Shown here: piece after piece, positions 17,563-30,077 of the stretch
Layout of the letters: the number at the start of each line of letters is the position of its first letter
How positions within the stretch are numbered: the stretch's first letter is position 1
Source: Actinocorallia herbida
Lineage (GTDB): Bacteria; Actinomycetota; Actinomycetes; Streptosporangiales; Streptosporangiaceae
DNA length: 64,000 bases
Direction of reading: 5' to 3'
Assembly: GCF_003751225.1 (NCBI RefSeq)
Contig: NZ_RJKE01000001.1
Location: 1,426,001-1,490,000, forward strand
Made by a program: the position numbers and the translations under genes
The notes under the pieces: model-generated
The model's input: the letters and a program-made list of their open reading frames with translations, nothing else
Told to the model about the DNA's origin: nothing
Databases searched by the model: none

Positions 17563-18683
17563 CGCAGGCCATGCTCGTCCTCGAAGACGGACGGGTGTTC
17601 TACGGTGAGACGTTCGGCGCCGAGGGGGAGACCTTCGGCGAGGTCGTCTTCAACACCGGGATGACCGGTTACCAGGAGACCCTCACGGACCCCTCCTACC
17701 ACCGCCAGATCGTGGCGATGACCGCCCCGCACATCGGCAACACCGGCGTGAACGACCTCGACCCGGAGTCCCGCCGGATCCACGTCGCCGGGTACGTCGT
17801 GCGCGAGCCCGCCCGGGTGGCGTCCAACTGGCGCGCCCAGCGCTCCCTCGACGCGGAGCTGAAGGCGTACGGCGTCGTCGGCATCGCGATGCCCGGCACC
17901 CGCGCGCTCACCCGCCACCTGCGCGACCGCGGCGCGATGCGCGCCGCGATCTCCTCGGTGGAGACCGACCCGCGCGCCCTGCACGCCAGGATCCTCGCCA
18001 GCCCGCAGATGGCCGGCGCCGACCTCGCCGCCGAGGTCGCCACCACCGAGCCGTACGTCGTGCCCGCGCGCGGGGAGACCCGATTCCGCGTCGCCGCCGT
18101 CGACCTCGGCATCAAGGCGATGACGCCCTACCGGATGGCCGAGCGCGGCTGTGAGGTGACGGTCCTGCCCGCGACCGTCACGGCCGAGCAGATCCTGTCG
18201 CTGAACCCCGACGGCGTCTTCTTCTCCAACGGCCCCGGCGACCCGTCCACCGCCGACCGCCAGGTCGAGGCGCTGCGCGGCGTGCTCGGCTCCGGCACCC
18301 CGTTCTTCGGCATCTGCTTCGGCAACCAGATCTTCGGCAGGGCGCTCGGCCTCGGCACCTACAAGCTGCGCTTCGGCCACCGGGGCGTGAACCAGCCCGT
18401 CCAGGACCGCCGCACCGGCCGGATCGAGATCTCCGCGCACAACCACGGCTTCGCCGTCGACGCGCCGCTGGACGGCCCGTTCGACACCGCGTTCGGCCGC
18501 GCCGAGGTCTCCCACGTGAACCTCAACGACGGCTGCGTGGAGGGCCTGCGCCTGCTGGACCGCCCCGCCTTCTCGGTGCAGTACCACCCCGAGGCCGCGG
18601 CGGGCCCGCACGACTCGACGGTCCTGTTCGACCAGTTCTGCGCCCTGATGCAGCACGCGCGCAACCTCAAGGAAGGTGTCTGA
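17559..18683 (+). CDS. carA: Carbamoyl-phosphate synthase small (glutaminase) subunit
   Basis: 374 residues from ATG 17559 (ATGA overlap with pyrC). The N-terminal CPSase domain begins [20 protein letters not shown]; the C-terminal class I amidotransferase has nucleophile Cys253 in GICFGNQ and the His-Glu pair in QYHPEA near 342. It releases ammonia from glutamine for CarB. carB begins directly after the stop (TGA at 18681-18683, ATG at 18684). Confidence 0.97.
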   Translation: MTQAMLVLEDGRVFYGETFGAEGETFGEVVFNTGMTGYQETLTDPSYHRQIVAMTAPHIGNTGVNDLDPESRRIHVAGYVVREPARVASNWRAQRSLDAELKAYGVVGIAMPGTRALTRHLRDRGAMRAAISSVETDPRALHARILASPQMAGADLAAEVATTEPYVVPARGETRFRVAAVDLGIKAMTPYRMAERGCEVTVLPATVTAEQILSLNPDGVFFSNGPGDPSTADRQVEALRGVLGSGTPFFGICFGNQIFGRALGLGTYKLRFGHRGVNQPVQDRRTGRIEISAHNHGFAVDAPLDGPFDTAFGRAEVSHVNLNDGCVEGLRLLDRPAFSVQYHPEAAAGPHDSTVLFDQFCALMQHARNLKEGV

Positions 18684-21989
<3,306 letters not shown>

Positions 21990-22045
21990 CGGGGCGACCG
22001 CCCAGGGGGTCAGCACCGACACGACCAGTCGATAGGGAGGCCGCC

Positions 22046-22957
22046 ATCTCCACCGAGGCATCCGGCCAGGCAGGGACCGGACCCGTCCAGTCCCCCGGGA
22101 CCGTCCTCACGGTCCGGCAGGTGGCGGCCTACCACGCGATGACCGTCGTGGCGCCCGCGGTGGCCGAGAGGTTCCGGCCCGGCCAGTTCGTCGCGGTCGC
22201 CGTCGGCGGCGAGCACACCTCGCTGCTCGCGCGGCGCTGTCTGCCCGTCTACGAGGTGAAGCCCGACTACGGCGGCACCGTCGAGTTCGTCTTCTCCGCC
22301 GACGACCCGGGCAGCCGGTGGCTGGCCTCCCGCCGCTCCCGCGACGCGCTGGACCTCATCGGCCCGCTGGGCCGCCCGTTCCCGCTGCCGCGCGACCCGG
22401 CCGCGTGCCTGCTCATCGGCGGCGCGCACGGCTCGTCCGGGTTGTTCGCGCTGGCCGACGCGCTGCGGCAGCGCGACTGCAAGGTGCACTTCGTGCTGGC
22501 CGCCCCGCACGCCCACCAGGTGTACGGGGCGCTCAGCGCCCAGCGGATCGGCGACAGCTCCACCGTCATCACCCGCGACGGCTCCCTCGGCACCGCGGGG
22601 ATGCTCCCCGACCTGCTCCCCGGCATCATCGACCGGACCGAGGCCGACGTGATCTACGCCGCGGGGCCGACGGGGCTGCTCAGCGCCGTCAGCGGCATCG
22701 CCTCGGCCCTCGGCATCCCCTGCCAGGTCAGCCTCGGCGAACTGCTCGGCGAGACCGGCGCCTGCGGCATCGGCGTGTGCGCGTCGTGCGTGCTGCCGGT
22801 CATCGGCGACGACGGCCACACCCGCATGGTCCGCGCCTGCGTCGAAGGCCCCGTGCTGCGCGGCGAGCGCATCCGCTGGAACGACCTCGGCACCATCCCC
22901 CTGGACGCCCTGGGCGGCCCACGCGCCCCCCAGACCGCCCTGGAGGCGGCACCTTGA
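22046..22957 (+). CDS. pyrK: Dihydroorotate dehydrogenase electron-transfer subunit (possible AUC start)
   Basis: About 303 residues if started at ATC 22046. It is a ferredoxin-reductase-like protein carrying FAD and a 2Fe-2S cluster that passes electrons from the class 1B PyrD to NAD. LIGPLGRPFPLP and the NAD-site GGAHGSSGLFALADAL are visible; the cluster ligands are in CGIGVCASC and a distal RACVEGPV. The only canonical start in frame is GTG 22121, but homologues align about 20 residues earlier (VLTVRQVAAYHAMT). AGGGAGG at 22034-22040 is correctly placed for ATC 22046, and no ATG/GTG/TTG lies between. Either a rare AUC start is used or the base is a sequence error. Confidence 0.85.
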   Translation: MSTEASGQAGTGPVQSPGTVLTVRQVAAYHAMTVVAPAVAERFRPGQFVAVAVGGEHTSLLARRCLPVYEVKPDYGGTVEFVFSADDPGSRWLASRRSRDALDLIGPLGRPFPLPRDPAACLLIGGAHGSSGLFALADALRQRDCKVHFVLAAPHAHQVYGALSAQRIGDSSTVITRDGSLGTAGMLPDLLPGIIDRTEADVIYAAGPTGLLSAVSGIASALGIPCQVSLGELLGETGACGIGVCASCVLPVIGDDGHTRMVRACVEGPVLRGERIRWNDLGTIPLDALGGPRAPQTALEAAP

Positions 22958-23012
22958 CGCGCCCGTCCGCAGGTGCGGCGGGGCCCCATCCCTCGGCAGC
23001 AGGAGGACACCC

Positions 23013-23996
23013 GTGGACCTGAGCACCCGGATCGGCGCCGTCACGCTCGCCAACCCGCTGCTCACCGCGTCCGGCTGCGGCGGGACCGGCCGTGAGCTGT
23101 CCCCCTACACCGACCTGGCCCGGCTCGGCGCCTTCACGACCGCGACGGTCATGGGCCGCCCGCGCGCGGGCCGGCCGACGCCCCGGATCGCCGAGACGCC
23201 CAGCGGGCTGCTCAACGCGATGGGGCTGCCCGGACCGGGACTCGACGCGTTCCTCGCCCGGGACCTGCCCTGGCTCGCGGGCCACGACGTGTCCGTCGTC
23301 GTCTCGGTCGGCGGCAGCAGCGTGCAGGAGTTCGCCGAGATCGCCGGGCGGCTCGCCGCCTCGCCCGCGGCCCGTCCGATCGTCGGGGTCGAGGTCAACG
23401 TCGCCTGCCCCAACGCCGAAGACCGGGGCCGCATGTTCGCGGCCTCGCCCGCGGCCGCGGCGGACGTCGTCCGCGCGGTGCGCGGCGCAATTCATCGGGA
23501 CGTCCCGGTATTGGCCAAGCTTTCGCCGGACGTGACAGATATCGCGACCATTGCACTGGCCTGTGCCGACGCCGGGGCGACCGGTTTGTCACTCATCAAC
23601 ACGGTCTCCGGACTCGCCATTGATCCGGCCACATTGCGCCCGGCTCTCAGCGGCGTCGCCGGCGGCCTTTCCGGGCCCGCGCTGCGGCCCGTCGCGCTGC
23701 GCTGCGTCTACCAGGTCCACGCCGCGATCCCCGAGCTGCCGATCATCGGCGGCGGCGGCGTCGCCACCGGGTCCGACGCCCTGGAGTTCCTCGTGGCGGG
23801 CGCGACCGCCGTCTCGGTCGGCACCACCCTCCTGCACGACCCGTCGGCCCCCCAGCGCATCCTCAGGGAGCTGGAGGAGGCCCTCGCGGCCCGGGGGATG
23901 GCCCGGCCGGGCGACGCCGTCGGGCTGGCCCACCGGCCCGCCTCGGCGGGACCGCAGATCGCGCGCCCGCGCACCCGTATCGAGGAGTTCTCATGA
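23013..23996 (+). CDS. pyrD: Dihydroorotate dehydrogenase, class 1B catalytic subunit
   Basis: 327 residues from GTG 23013, Shine-Dalgarno AGGAGG at 23001-23006. An FMN TIM barrel: GCGGTGRE near 21-28, substrate loop VNVACPN (about 128-134) holding the conserved class 1 active-site cysteine, AKLSPD for the FMN lysine, and IIGGGGVATG near 246-255. It pairs with PyrK upstream. The segment 23490-23640 has clearly lower GC and rarer codons than its surroundings. It overlaps pyrF by 4 bp. Confidence 0.95.
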   Translation: MDLSTRIGAVTLANPLLTASGCGGTGRELSPYTDLARLGAFTTATVMGRPRAGRPTPRIAETPSGLLNAMGLPGPGLDAFLARDLPWLAGHDVSVVVSVGGSSVQEFAEIAGRLAASPAARPIVGVEVNVACPNAEDRGRMFAASPAAAADVVRAVRGAIHRDVPVLAKLSPDVTDIATIALACADAGATGLSLINTVSGLAIDPATLRPALSGVAGGLSGPALRPVALRCVYQVHAAIPELPIIGGGGVATGSDALEFLVAGATAVSVGTTLLHDPSAPQRILRELEEALAARGMARPGDAVGLAHRPASAGPQIARPRTRIEEFS

Positions 23997-24685
23997 AGCC
24001 CGCGCCCATCGCAGTGGCCCTGGACACCGACGACATCGCCACCGCGGTGCGCTGGACCGGGCAGGTCGCCCCCCACGTCAGCACCGTCAAGGTCGGCCTC
24101 GAGCTGTACCTGCGCTACGGCCGCGAGGTCGTCACCCGGGTCCGCGAGGCGGGCGGCGAGCGCCTGTTCCTCGACCTGAAACTGCACGACATCCCCGCGA
24201 CCGTCGAGAAGGCCGTGCGCGCCGTCGCCGATCTCACCCCCGCCTACCTGACGGTGCACGCGTCGGGCGGCACCACGATGATCAAGGCGGCCGCCGCGGC
24301 GGCGCCCGAGACGAAGATCACAGCGGTCACGGTGCTGACCTCGATGGGGGAGGGCGATCTGGCCGAGATCGGCCTCGCCGGCCCGGCCGACGACGCGGTC
24401 CGCCGCCTCGCCGCCCTCGCCGTCGGCGCGGGCGCCCGCGCGCTGGTGTGCTCGCCGCGCGAGGTCGCCCTCGTGCGCGCGGAGGTCGGCGCCGGAATCG
24501 ACCTGATCACGCCCGGAGTGCGTCCCGCGGGCTCCGCCGCCGACGACCAGACGCGCATCGCGACTCCCGAGTCGGCACTCGCCGCGGGGGCCGATCTGCT
24601 GGTTATCGGACGCCCAATTACCCGTGATTCGGACCCGGGAAGAGCCGCCGCCGAGATCGCGGCGGCACTGCGCGCCGCGGGTTGA
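23993..24685 (+). CDS. pyrF: Orotidine 5'-phosphate decarboxylase
   Basis: 230 residues from ATG 23993. Catalytic D-x-K-x-x-D in DLKLHDIPAT (Asp61, Lys63, Asp66) and phosphate-binding TPGVRPAG plus VIGRPITRDSDP near the C-terminus. It is the short form related to the E. coli type, not the longer mycobacterial type 2. It makes UMP and ends the operon before the hairpin at 24688. Confidence 0.96.
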   Translation: MKPAPIAVALDTDDIATAVRWTGQVAPHVSTVKVGLELYLRYGREVVTRVREAGGERLFLDLKLHDIPATVEKAVRAVADLTPAYLTVHASGGTTMIKAAAAAAPETKITAVTVLTSMGEGDLAEIGLAGPADDAVRRLAALAVGAGARALVCSPREVALVRAEVGAGIDLITPGVRPAGSAADDQTRIATPESALAAGADLLVIGRPITRDSDPGRAAAEIAAALRAAG

Positions 24686-24687
24686 GC

Positions 24688-24711
24688 GAAAGCCCAGGCA
24701 GTCGGGCTTTC
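24688..24711 (+). terminator. Hairpin at the end of the pyr operon
   Basis: GAAAGCCC (24688-24695) pairs with GGGCTTTC (24704-24711) around an 8-nt loop, directly after the pyrF stop. Confidence 0.65.
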
Positions 24712-24796
24712 CGGCGATTCGTATAGACGCAGGGTGATGACTCGATTACGGATAGAGAATTTCGTGGATATCTCACCGGAATAACCGCGCATCACG

Positions 24797-24826
24797 TTGC
24801 TTTATGGGGGGGAAAGTCGCTAGTTT
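24797..24826 (+). promoter_or_regulatory. Candidate mihF promoter
   Basis: TTGCTT (24797-24802), 18-bp spacer with a run of seven G, then TAGTTT (24821-24826). It lies in the AT-richest intergenic stretch of the window (24715-24830), 46 bp before mihF. Confidence 0.45.
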
Positions 24827-24871
24827 CCGGGGCGTCCGACTCCGTCGAGTGGAAAACACGAGGTGACCGGC

Positions 24872-25189
24872 GTGGCTCTTCCGCCCCTTACCCCCGAACA
24901 GCGTGCCGCGGCCCTGGAAAAGGCCGCATTGGCCCGCAGGGAGCGCGCAGAGGTCAAGGTCAAGCTCAAGAACCAGGAGATCTCCCTCTCCGACGTGCTT
25001 CAGCAGGGCCTTGCCGATGACATCGTCGGCAAGATGAAGGTGTCCGCGCTCCTGGAGTCGCTGCCCGGCGTCGGCAAGGTCCGCGCCAAGCAGATCATGG
25101 AGCGGCACGGCATCGCCGAGTCCCGCCGCGTGCGGGGCCTGGGCGCCAACCAGCGCGCCTCGCTTGAGCGCGAGCTGGGCAACAAGTAG
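24872..25189 (+). CDS. mihF: Actinobacterial integration host factor (mIHF/sIHF)
   Basis: 105 residues from GTG 24872 (Shine-Dalgarno GAGGTG; MALPPLTPEQRAAAL start as in the family). Basic helices are followed by a helix-two-turns-helix with LPGVGKVRAKQIMERHGIAESRRVRGLG (about residues 64-91, given by position), the sequence-independent DNA-binding part. It is a nucleoid protein supporting integration, topology and, in Streptomyces, sporulation. The position between pyrF and gmk is conserved in actinobacteria. Confidence 0.95.
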   Translation: MALPPLTPEQRAAALEKAALARRERAEVKVKLKNQEISLSDVLQQGLADDIVGKMKVSALLESLPGVGKVRAKQIMERHGIAESRRVRGLGANQRASLERELGNK

Positions 25190-25253
25190 CGGTGCGCGTC
25201 CCGCCGGGTCGGCCCGCCGCCGGAGACCCCGGACGGCCCTGACCCGGCAGGAC

Positions 25254-25275
25254 ACCCCGCACGTCGCCGCGGGGT
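25254..25275 (+). terminator. Short hairpin between mihF and gmk
   Basis: ACCCCGC (25254-25260) / GCGGGGT (25269-25275) with an 8-nt loop; weak, could allow read-through to gmk. Confidence 0.4.
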
Positions 25276-25295
25276 CGTGATAAACCTTGGGCGCG

Positions 25296-25880
25296 ATGGA
25301 AACCTCCGATTCACTCTCCCGTTCCCGGGTGCTCAAGCGCCTCACGGTCCTGTCCGGGCCGTCCGGCGTCGGCAAGAGCACTGTCGTCGCCCGTCTGCGC
25401 GAGGACCACCCCGGCGTCTGGCTGTCGGTGTCCGTGACGACCAGAAAGCCCCGTCCCGGCGAGACCGACGGCGTGGAGTACCACTTCACCGACGACGCCG
25501 GATTCGACCGGATGATCGCCGACGGCACCCTGCTGGAATGGGCCGAGTTCGCGGGCAACCGCTACGGCACCCCGCGGGAGCCCGTCGAGGAGCGGCTCGC
25601 CCGCGGCGTCCCCACGCTGCTGGAGATCGACCTCCAGGGCGCGCGCCAGGTGCGCGAGACGATGCCCGACGCGCGGCTGGTCTTCCTCGCCCCGCCGTCC
25701 TGGGAAGAGCTGGTGCGCCGCCTGGTCGGCCGCGGCACCGAGTCCGACGAGGTGATCGAGCGGCGCCTCGCCGCCGCCCGCGTCGAGCTCGCCGCGGAGA
25801 AGGAATTCGACACCACCCTGGTCAATCACTCGGTACCTGGTGTATGCGAGGAGCTGCTAGCCTTGATGGCTGACCACTGA
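25296..25880 (+). CDS. gmk: Guanylate kinase
   Basis: 194 residues from ATG 25296. P-loop GPSGVGKST at 21-29; GMP-binding [18 protein letters not shown] near 51-68 and NRYGTP near 89; [11 protein letters not shown] near 112. It phosphorylates GMP to GDP. TTG 25287 would add three residues; neither start has a strong Shine-Dalgarno, so the start is uncertain by a few codons. Followed by repeats and rpoZ. Confidence 0.95.
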   Translation: METSDSLSRSRVLKRLTVLSGPSGVGKSTVVARLREDHPGVWLSVSVTTRKPRPGETDGVEYHFTDDAGFDRMIADGTLLEWAEFAGNRYGTPREPVEERLARGVPTLLEIDLQGARQVRETMPDARLVFLAPPSWEELVRRLVGRGTESDEVIERRLAAARVELAAEKEFDTTLVNHSVPGVCEELLALMADH

Positions 25881-25945
25881 TCACTTTCTGAGATCACTGC
25901 TCACTCTCCGGCGATCGCTGCTCACTTCCCGCGATCACTGATCCA
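25879..25945. repeat. Three to four ~20-bp direct repeats between gmk and rpoZ
   Basis: GATCACTGCTCACT-type units begin at 25892, 25913 and 25933, with a shorter GATCACT at 25879. They fill nearly the whole 82-bp spacer and stop before the rpoZ Shine-Dalgarno GAAAGG (25951). Confidence 0.65.
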
Positions 25946-25962
25946 CTTTTGAAAGGCGCACT

Positions 25963-26217
25963 GTGGCTGCGAACAACGAGGGCATCACCAACCCGTCGAT
26001 CGACGACCTGCTCGGCGTCGTCGAGACCAAGTACGGCCTGGTGTCCATCGCGGCCAAGCGGGCCCGTCAGATCAACGCGTACTACGCGCAGCTCGGCGAG
26101 GGCCTGCTGGAGTACGTGGGGCCGCTGGTCGAGACCCAGGTCCAGGAGAAGCCGCTGTCCATCGCCCTGCGCGAGGTGCGCGAGGGTCTGCTGCACACCG
26201 AGCCGACCGAGGGCTGA
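25963..26217 (+). CDS. rpoZ: RNA polymerase omega subunit
   Basis: 84 residues from GTG 25963. N-terminal [30 protein letters not shown] matches the omega core that wraps the beta' C-terminus (positions about 8-37). It assists assembly and stability of RNA polymerase. The spacing to coaBC is 6 bp, so the two are probably co-transcribed. Confidence 0.95.
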   Translation: MAANNEGITNPSIDDLLGVVETKYGLVSIAAKRARQINAYYAQLGEGLLEYVGPLVETQVQEKPLSIALREVREGLLHTEPTEG

Positions 26218-26223
26218 GCGAGG

Positions 26224-27417
26224 TTGACCGGTCCGAAGGTCGTCCTCGGCGTCGGCGCCGGGATCGCCGCGTACAAGGTGTGCGAACTGCTCCGGCGGCT
26301 CACCGAGTCGGGGCACAGCGTCAAGGTCGTGCCGACCGCCGACGCCCTGCGGTTCGTGGGCGAGCCCACCTGGGCCGCCCTGTCCGGCCAGCCCGTCCAG
26401 ACGGGCGTGTGGGAGGACATCGCCGACGTCCCCCATGTGCGGATCGGGCAGACCGCCGATCTCGTCGTCGTCGCCCCGGCCACGGCCAACCTGCTGGCCA
26501 AGGCCGCGCACGGCATCGCCGACGACCTCCTCACCAACACGCTGCTGACCGCCCGGTGCCCCGTGGTGTTCGCGCCCGCGATGCACACCGAGATGTGGGA
26601 GCACCCGGCGACCCGGGCGAACGTGGCGCTGCTGCGCGAGCGCGGCAACATCGTCGTCGAGCCCGCGTCCGGCCGGCTGACGGGCAGGGACACCGGCCCC
26701 GGCCGGCTGCCCGACCCGGCCGAGCTGTTCGAGGTGGCCAGGCGCGTCCTCGCGGGCGATCCGCGCGATCTCGTCGGAAGACACGTGGTCGTCTCCGCCG
26801 GCGGGACCCGTGAGCCGATCGACCCCGTGCGCTTCATCGGGAACCGCTCCTCGGGCTTGCAGGGCTACGCCCTCGCCCGGGTCGCCGCGGCCCGCGGCGC
26901 GAAGGTCACCCTCGTCGCCGCCAACACCGCGCTGCCGGACCCGGCCGGGGTCTCGGTCGTGCGGGTGGGCTCGGCGCTGGAGATGCGCGAGGCGGTCCAG
27001 TCCGTCGCGGCCGCCGCCGACGTCGTGGTGATGGCCGCGGCCGTCGCCGACTTCCGGCCGTCGGTCTTCCAGGGCTCGAAGATCAAGAAGACCGATAAAA
27101 ACGAGACTTTGCCTATCGAATTGGTGAAGAATCCCGATATCCTGGCCGAGCTCGTCACCCGGCGGACGCCCGGACAGGTCATCGTCGGGTTCGCCGCCGA
27201 GACCGACGACGTCCTCGACCACGGCCGGGCCAAGCTCGCACGCAAGGGCTGCGACCTGCTCGTGGTCAACCAGGTGGGCGAGAACCTGACGTTCGGCGCA
27301 CCCGACAACGCCGGGGTGATCCTCGCGGCGACCGGGGCCGAACGCGAGATCCCGCGCGGAAGCAAGGACCAGCTCGCCTCCGCCGTCTGGGACGAGATCG
27401 CCGCCCTCCTGGCCTGA
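26224..27417 (+). CDS. coaBC: Bifunctional phosphopantothenoylcysteine decarboxylase / phosphopantothenate-cysteine ligase
   Basis: 397 residues from TTG 26224. The CoaC half (1-185) has the FMN site GVGAGIAAYK, catalytic His71 in DVPHVRIG and PAMHTEMW at 118-125. The CoaB half (about 190-397) has SAGGTREPIDPVRFIGNRSSG and the VKNPDIL loop. It performs two consecutive steps to CoA. The only Shine-Dalgarno-like GAGG is almost adjacent to the TTG, so the start is less certain. The segment coding GSKIKKTDKNETLPIELVKN (27075-27135) is unusually AT-rich. Confidence 0.95.
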   Translation: MTGPKVVLGVGAGIAAYKVCELLRRLTESGHSVKVVPTADALRFVGEPTWAALSGQPVQTGVWEDIADVPHVRIGQTADLVVVAPATANLLAKAAHGIADDLLTNTLLTARCPVVFAPAMHTEMWEHPATRANVALLRERGNIVVEPASGRLTGRDTGPGRLPDPAELFEVARRVLAGDPRDLVGRHVVVSAGGTREPIDPVRFIGNRSSGLQGYALARVAAARGAKVTLVAANTALPDPAGVSVVRVGSALEMREAVQSVAAAADVVVMAAAVADFRPSVFQGSKIKKTDKNETLPIELVKNPDILAELVTRRTPGQVIVGFAAETDDVLDHGRAKLARKGCDLLVVNQVGENLTFGAPDNAGVILAATGAEREIPRGSKDQLASAVWDEIAALLA

Positions 27418-27579
27418 TCGGATCCCGCCGCCCCGCCCAAGCGCCGCCTAAGCGCCGCGAGGGCCGGTACGGCTAGACTTCGTTCGCCTGATCCACCACG
27501 GGGGCCGGTACCGGACCCGGTCCCGCCCCGCTACCCTGCTACTGGTTCAAGTCAGCAGCCGCTGCAAGGAGTACACGTA

Positions 27580-28773
<1,194 letters not shown>

Positions 28774-28791
28774 CGCACAGCGCACTCCGCG

Positions 28792-28821
28792 AAGCCCGCA
28801 CCCCGCCCGGGGTGCGGGCTT
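28792..28821 (+). terminator. Terminator after metK
   Basis: Perfect 13-bp stem AAGCCCGCACCCC (28792-28804) / GGGGTGCGGGCTT (28809-28821) with loop GCCC, 18 bp past the stop. Confidence 0.9.
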
Positions 28822-28869
28822 CCGTGCGTTCCGCGCCCGTTCCAGCGGTTCCGGTGCGTGTGCGCCGGG

Positions 28870-29934
28870 TCAGGGGAAGGAAGGCAGGCCGCGGGAGGCC
28901 AGGAGAGAGGCCAGGTCGGGGAAGGCGTCGGGGAGGCCGAGGGAGTGGAGCGCGTGGGGGAGGAGCCCGGGATAGGCGTGGGCGGCGTGGCGGGGGAGGG
29001 CGGCCAGGTGCGCGCGCTCCAGCGGGGAGAGGTGGGCGCCGGGGGTGGCGGCGGCCTCTTCCAGGAGGAGGTGGACGAGGCCCGCGTCGATCGGGAACGA
29101 GTGGCCGGTGCGCTGCCGAAGGCGGGTCAGGGCGACGGCCGCTTCGCGGCGGCGCGCGGCGGGTGCGCAGCGCAGGGCCGAGGCGAGGACGCCGGGGACG
29201 TCACCGTAGAAGTAGGGGATGTCGTCGTCTTGGAACGCGTGCTTCGGCAGGGTCCGGGCGGCGTCGAGGACCGCGTCGACGACGGCGGCGGGAGGGTCGT
29301 CGCGCAGGGCGAGGAGCGCGGCGGTCGCGTAAGGCCAGTCGCCGTCGGGGACCGGCAGGGAGAAGAGGGCACGATCGCCGAGGAGCGCCGCCGCGAGGAG
29401 GCAGGTCGTGCGGGTGGCCGGGAGAGGGGCCGAGGAGAGCACGTCGTGCAGCGGGGGAAGGACGGCCCCGGCCTCTTCGGGGAACCACGAGAGCGCCCAG
29501 GCCGCGGCGCGGACGACGTACGGGTCGCCATCGCCGAGGAAGCCGACGAGCCCGGGGACCTCCCGGCGCACTGCCTCGTAGGCGGCCAGGGCGTCCGGAT
29601 CGAGGTCGGGGTCCCCGGAGATCTCGGCCGGGCGCGGCAGCGACCACTGGTCGTCGTCCCCGGTGGCCAGCCGGCCGAGCAGGATGAGCCCCGGCACGTC
29701 CGCGAGCGGGTTCTCGAGCAGCCCGGCGAGGAACGGCACGGCCGCGGCGCTCGCGTCGAACCGGCTGCCCTGGTGGCACAGGGCCGCGAACAACGCGCCG
29801 AAGGCCTCCTCGGCCGCCTCCTCGTCGGTTCCGCCGAGCGCGCGGAGCAGCCCGGGGACGTCGGAGGCGTCGCCGTACGCATGGTGCAGCGCGCTCCAGT
29901 CGACCGCGTCGAGCTCGCTCAGGGGACGTCCCAC
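28870..29934 (-). CDS. HEAT-like repeat protein, actinobacterial conserved hypothetical
   Basis: 354 residues from GTG 29934 (MGRPLSELDAVDWSALHHAYG); the extension to 30042 is Pro/Arg-rich. An alpha-helical solenoid is suggested by repeated hydrophobic helices. A motif I recall from similar Streptomyces proteins is HAYGDASDVPGLLRAL ... LCHQGSRFDASAAAVPFLAGLL (about 16-75). No catalytic residues are evident. It could be a scaffold or an immunity-like protein. It is convergent with metK and divergent from priA. Start weakly supported. Confidence 0.75.
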   Translation of the reverse strand: MGRPLSELDAVDWSALHHAYGDASDVPGLLRALGGTDEEAAEEAFGALFAALCHQGSRFDASAAAVPFLAGLLENPLADVPGLILLGRLATGDDDQWSLPRPAEISGDPDLDPDALAAYEAVRREVPGLVGFLGDGDPYVVRAAAWALSWFPEEAGAVLPPLHDVLSSAPLPATRTTCLLAAALLGDRALFSLPVPDGDWPYATAALLALRDDPPAAVVDAVLDAARTLPKHAFQDDDIPYFYGDVPGVLASALRCAPAARRREAAVALTRLRQRTGHSFPIDAGLVHLLLEEAAATPGAHLSPLERAHLAALPRHAAHAYPGLLPHALHSLGLPDAFPDLASLLASRGLPSFP

Positions 29935-30077
29935 GCACAGGACCCTAGCGGGAGCGGGCCGGCCGATCGACCGCGTCGATTTCGGCAGAGGCGTTCTGGC
30001 GGCCGGGCGCTGGTGGGGGCGGGGGCCGGGCGGGTTTTCCACAACGAGCGGCGGGGGCAGGGGGCGCGGGGTGATAG

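Noticed and set aside
27418-27579. SAM riboswitch before metK
   Set aside because: I could not identify the conserved core or helices of any known SAM riboswitch class; only a -10-like TAGACT is seen.
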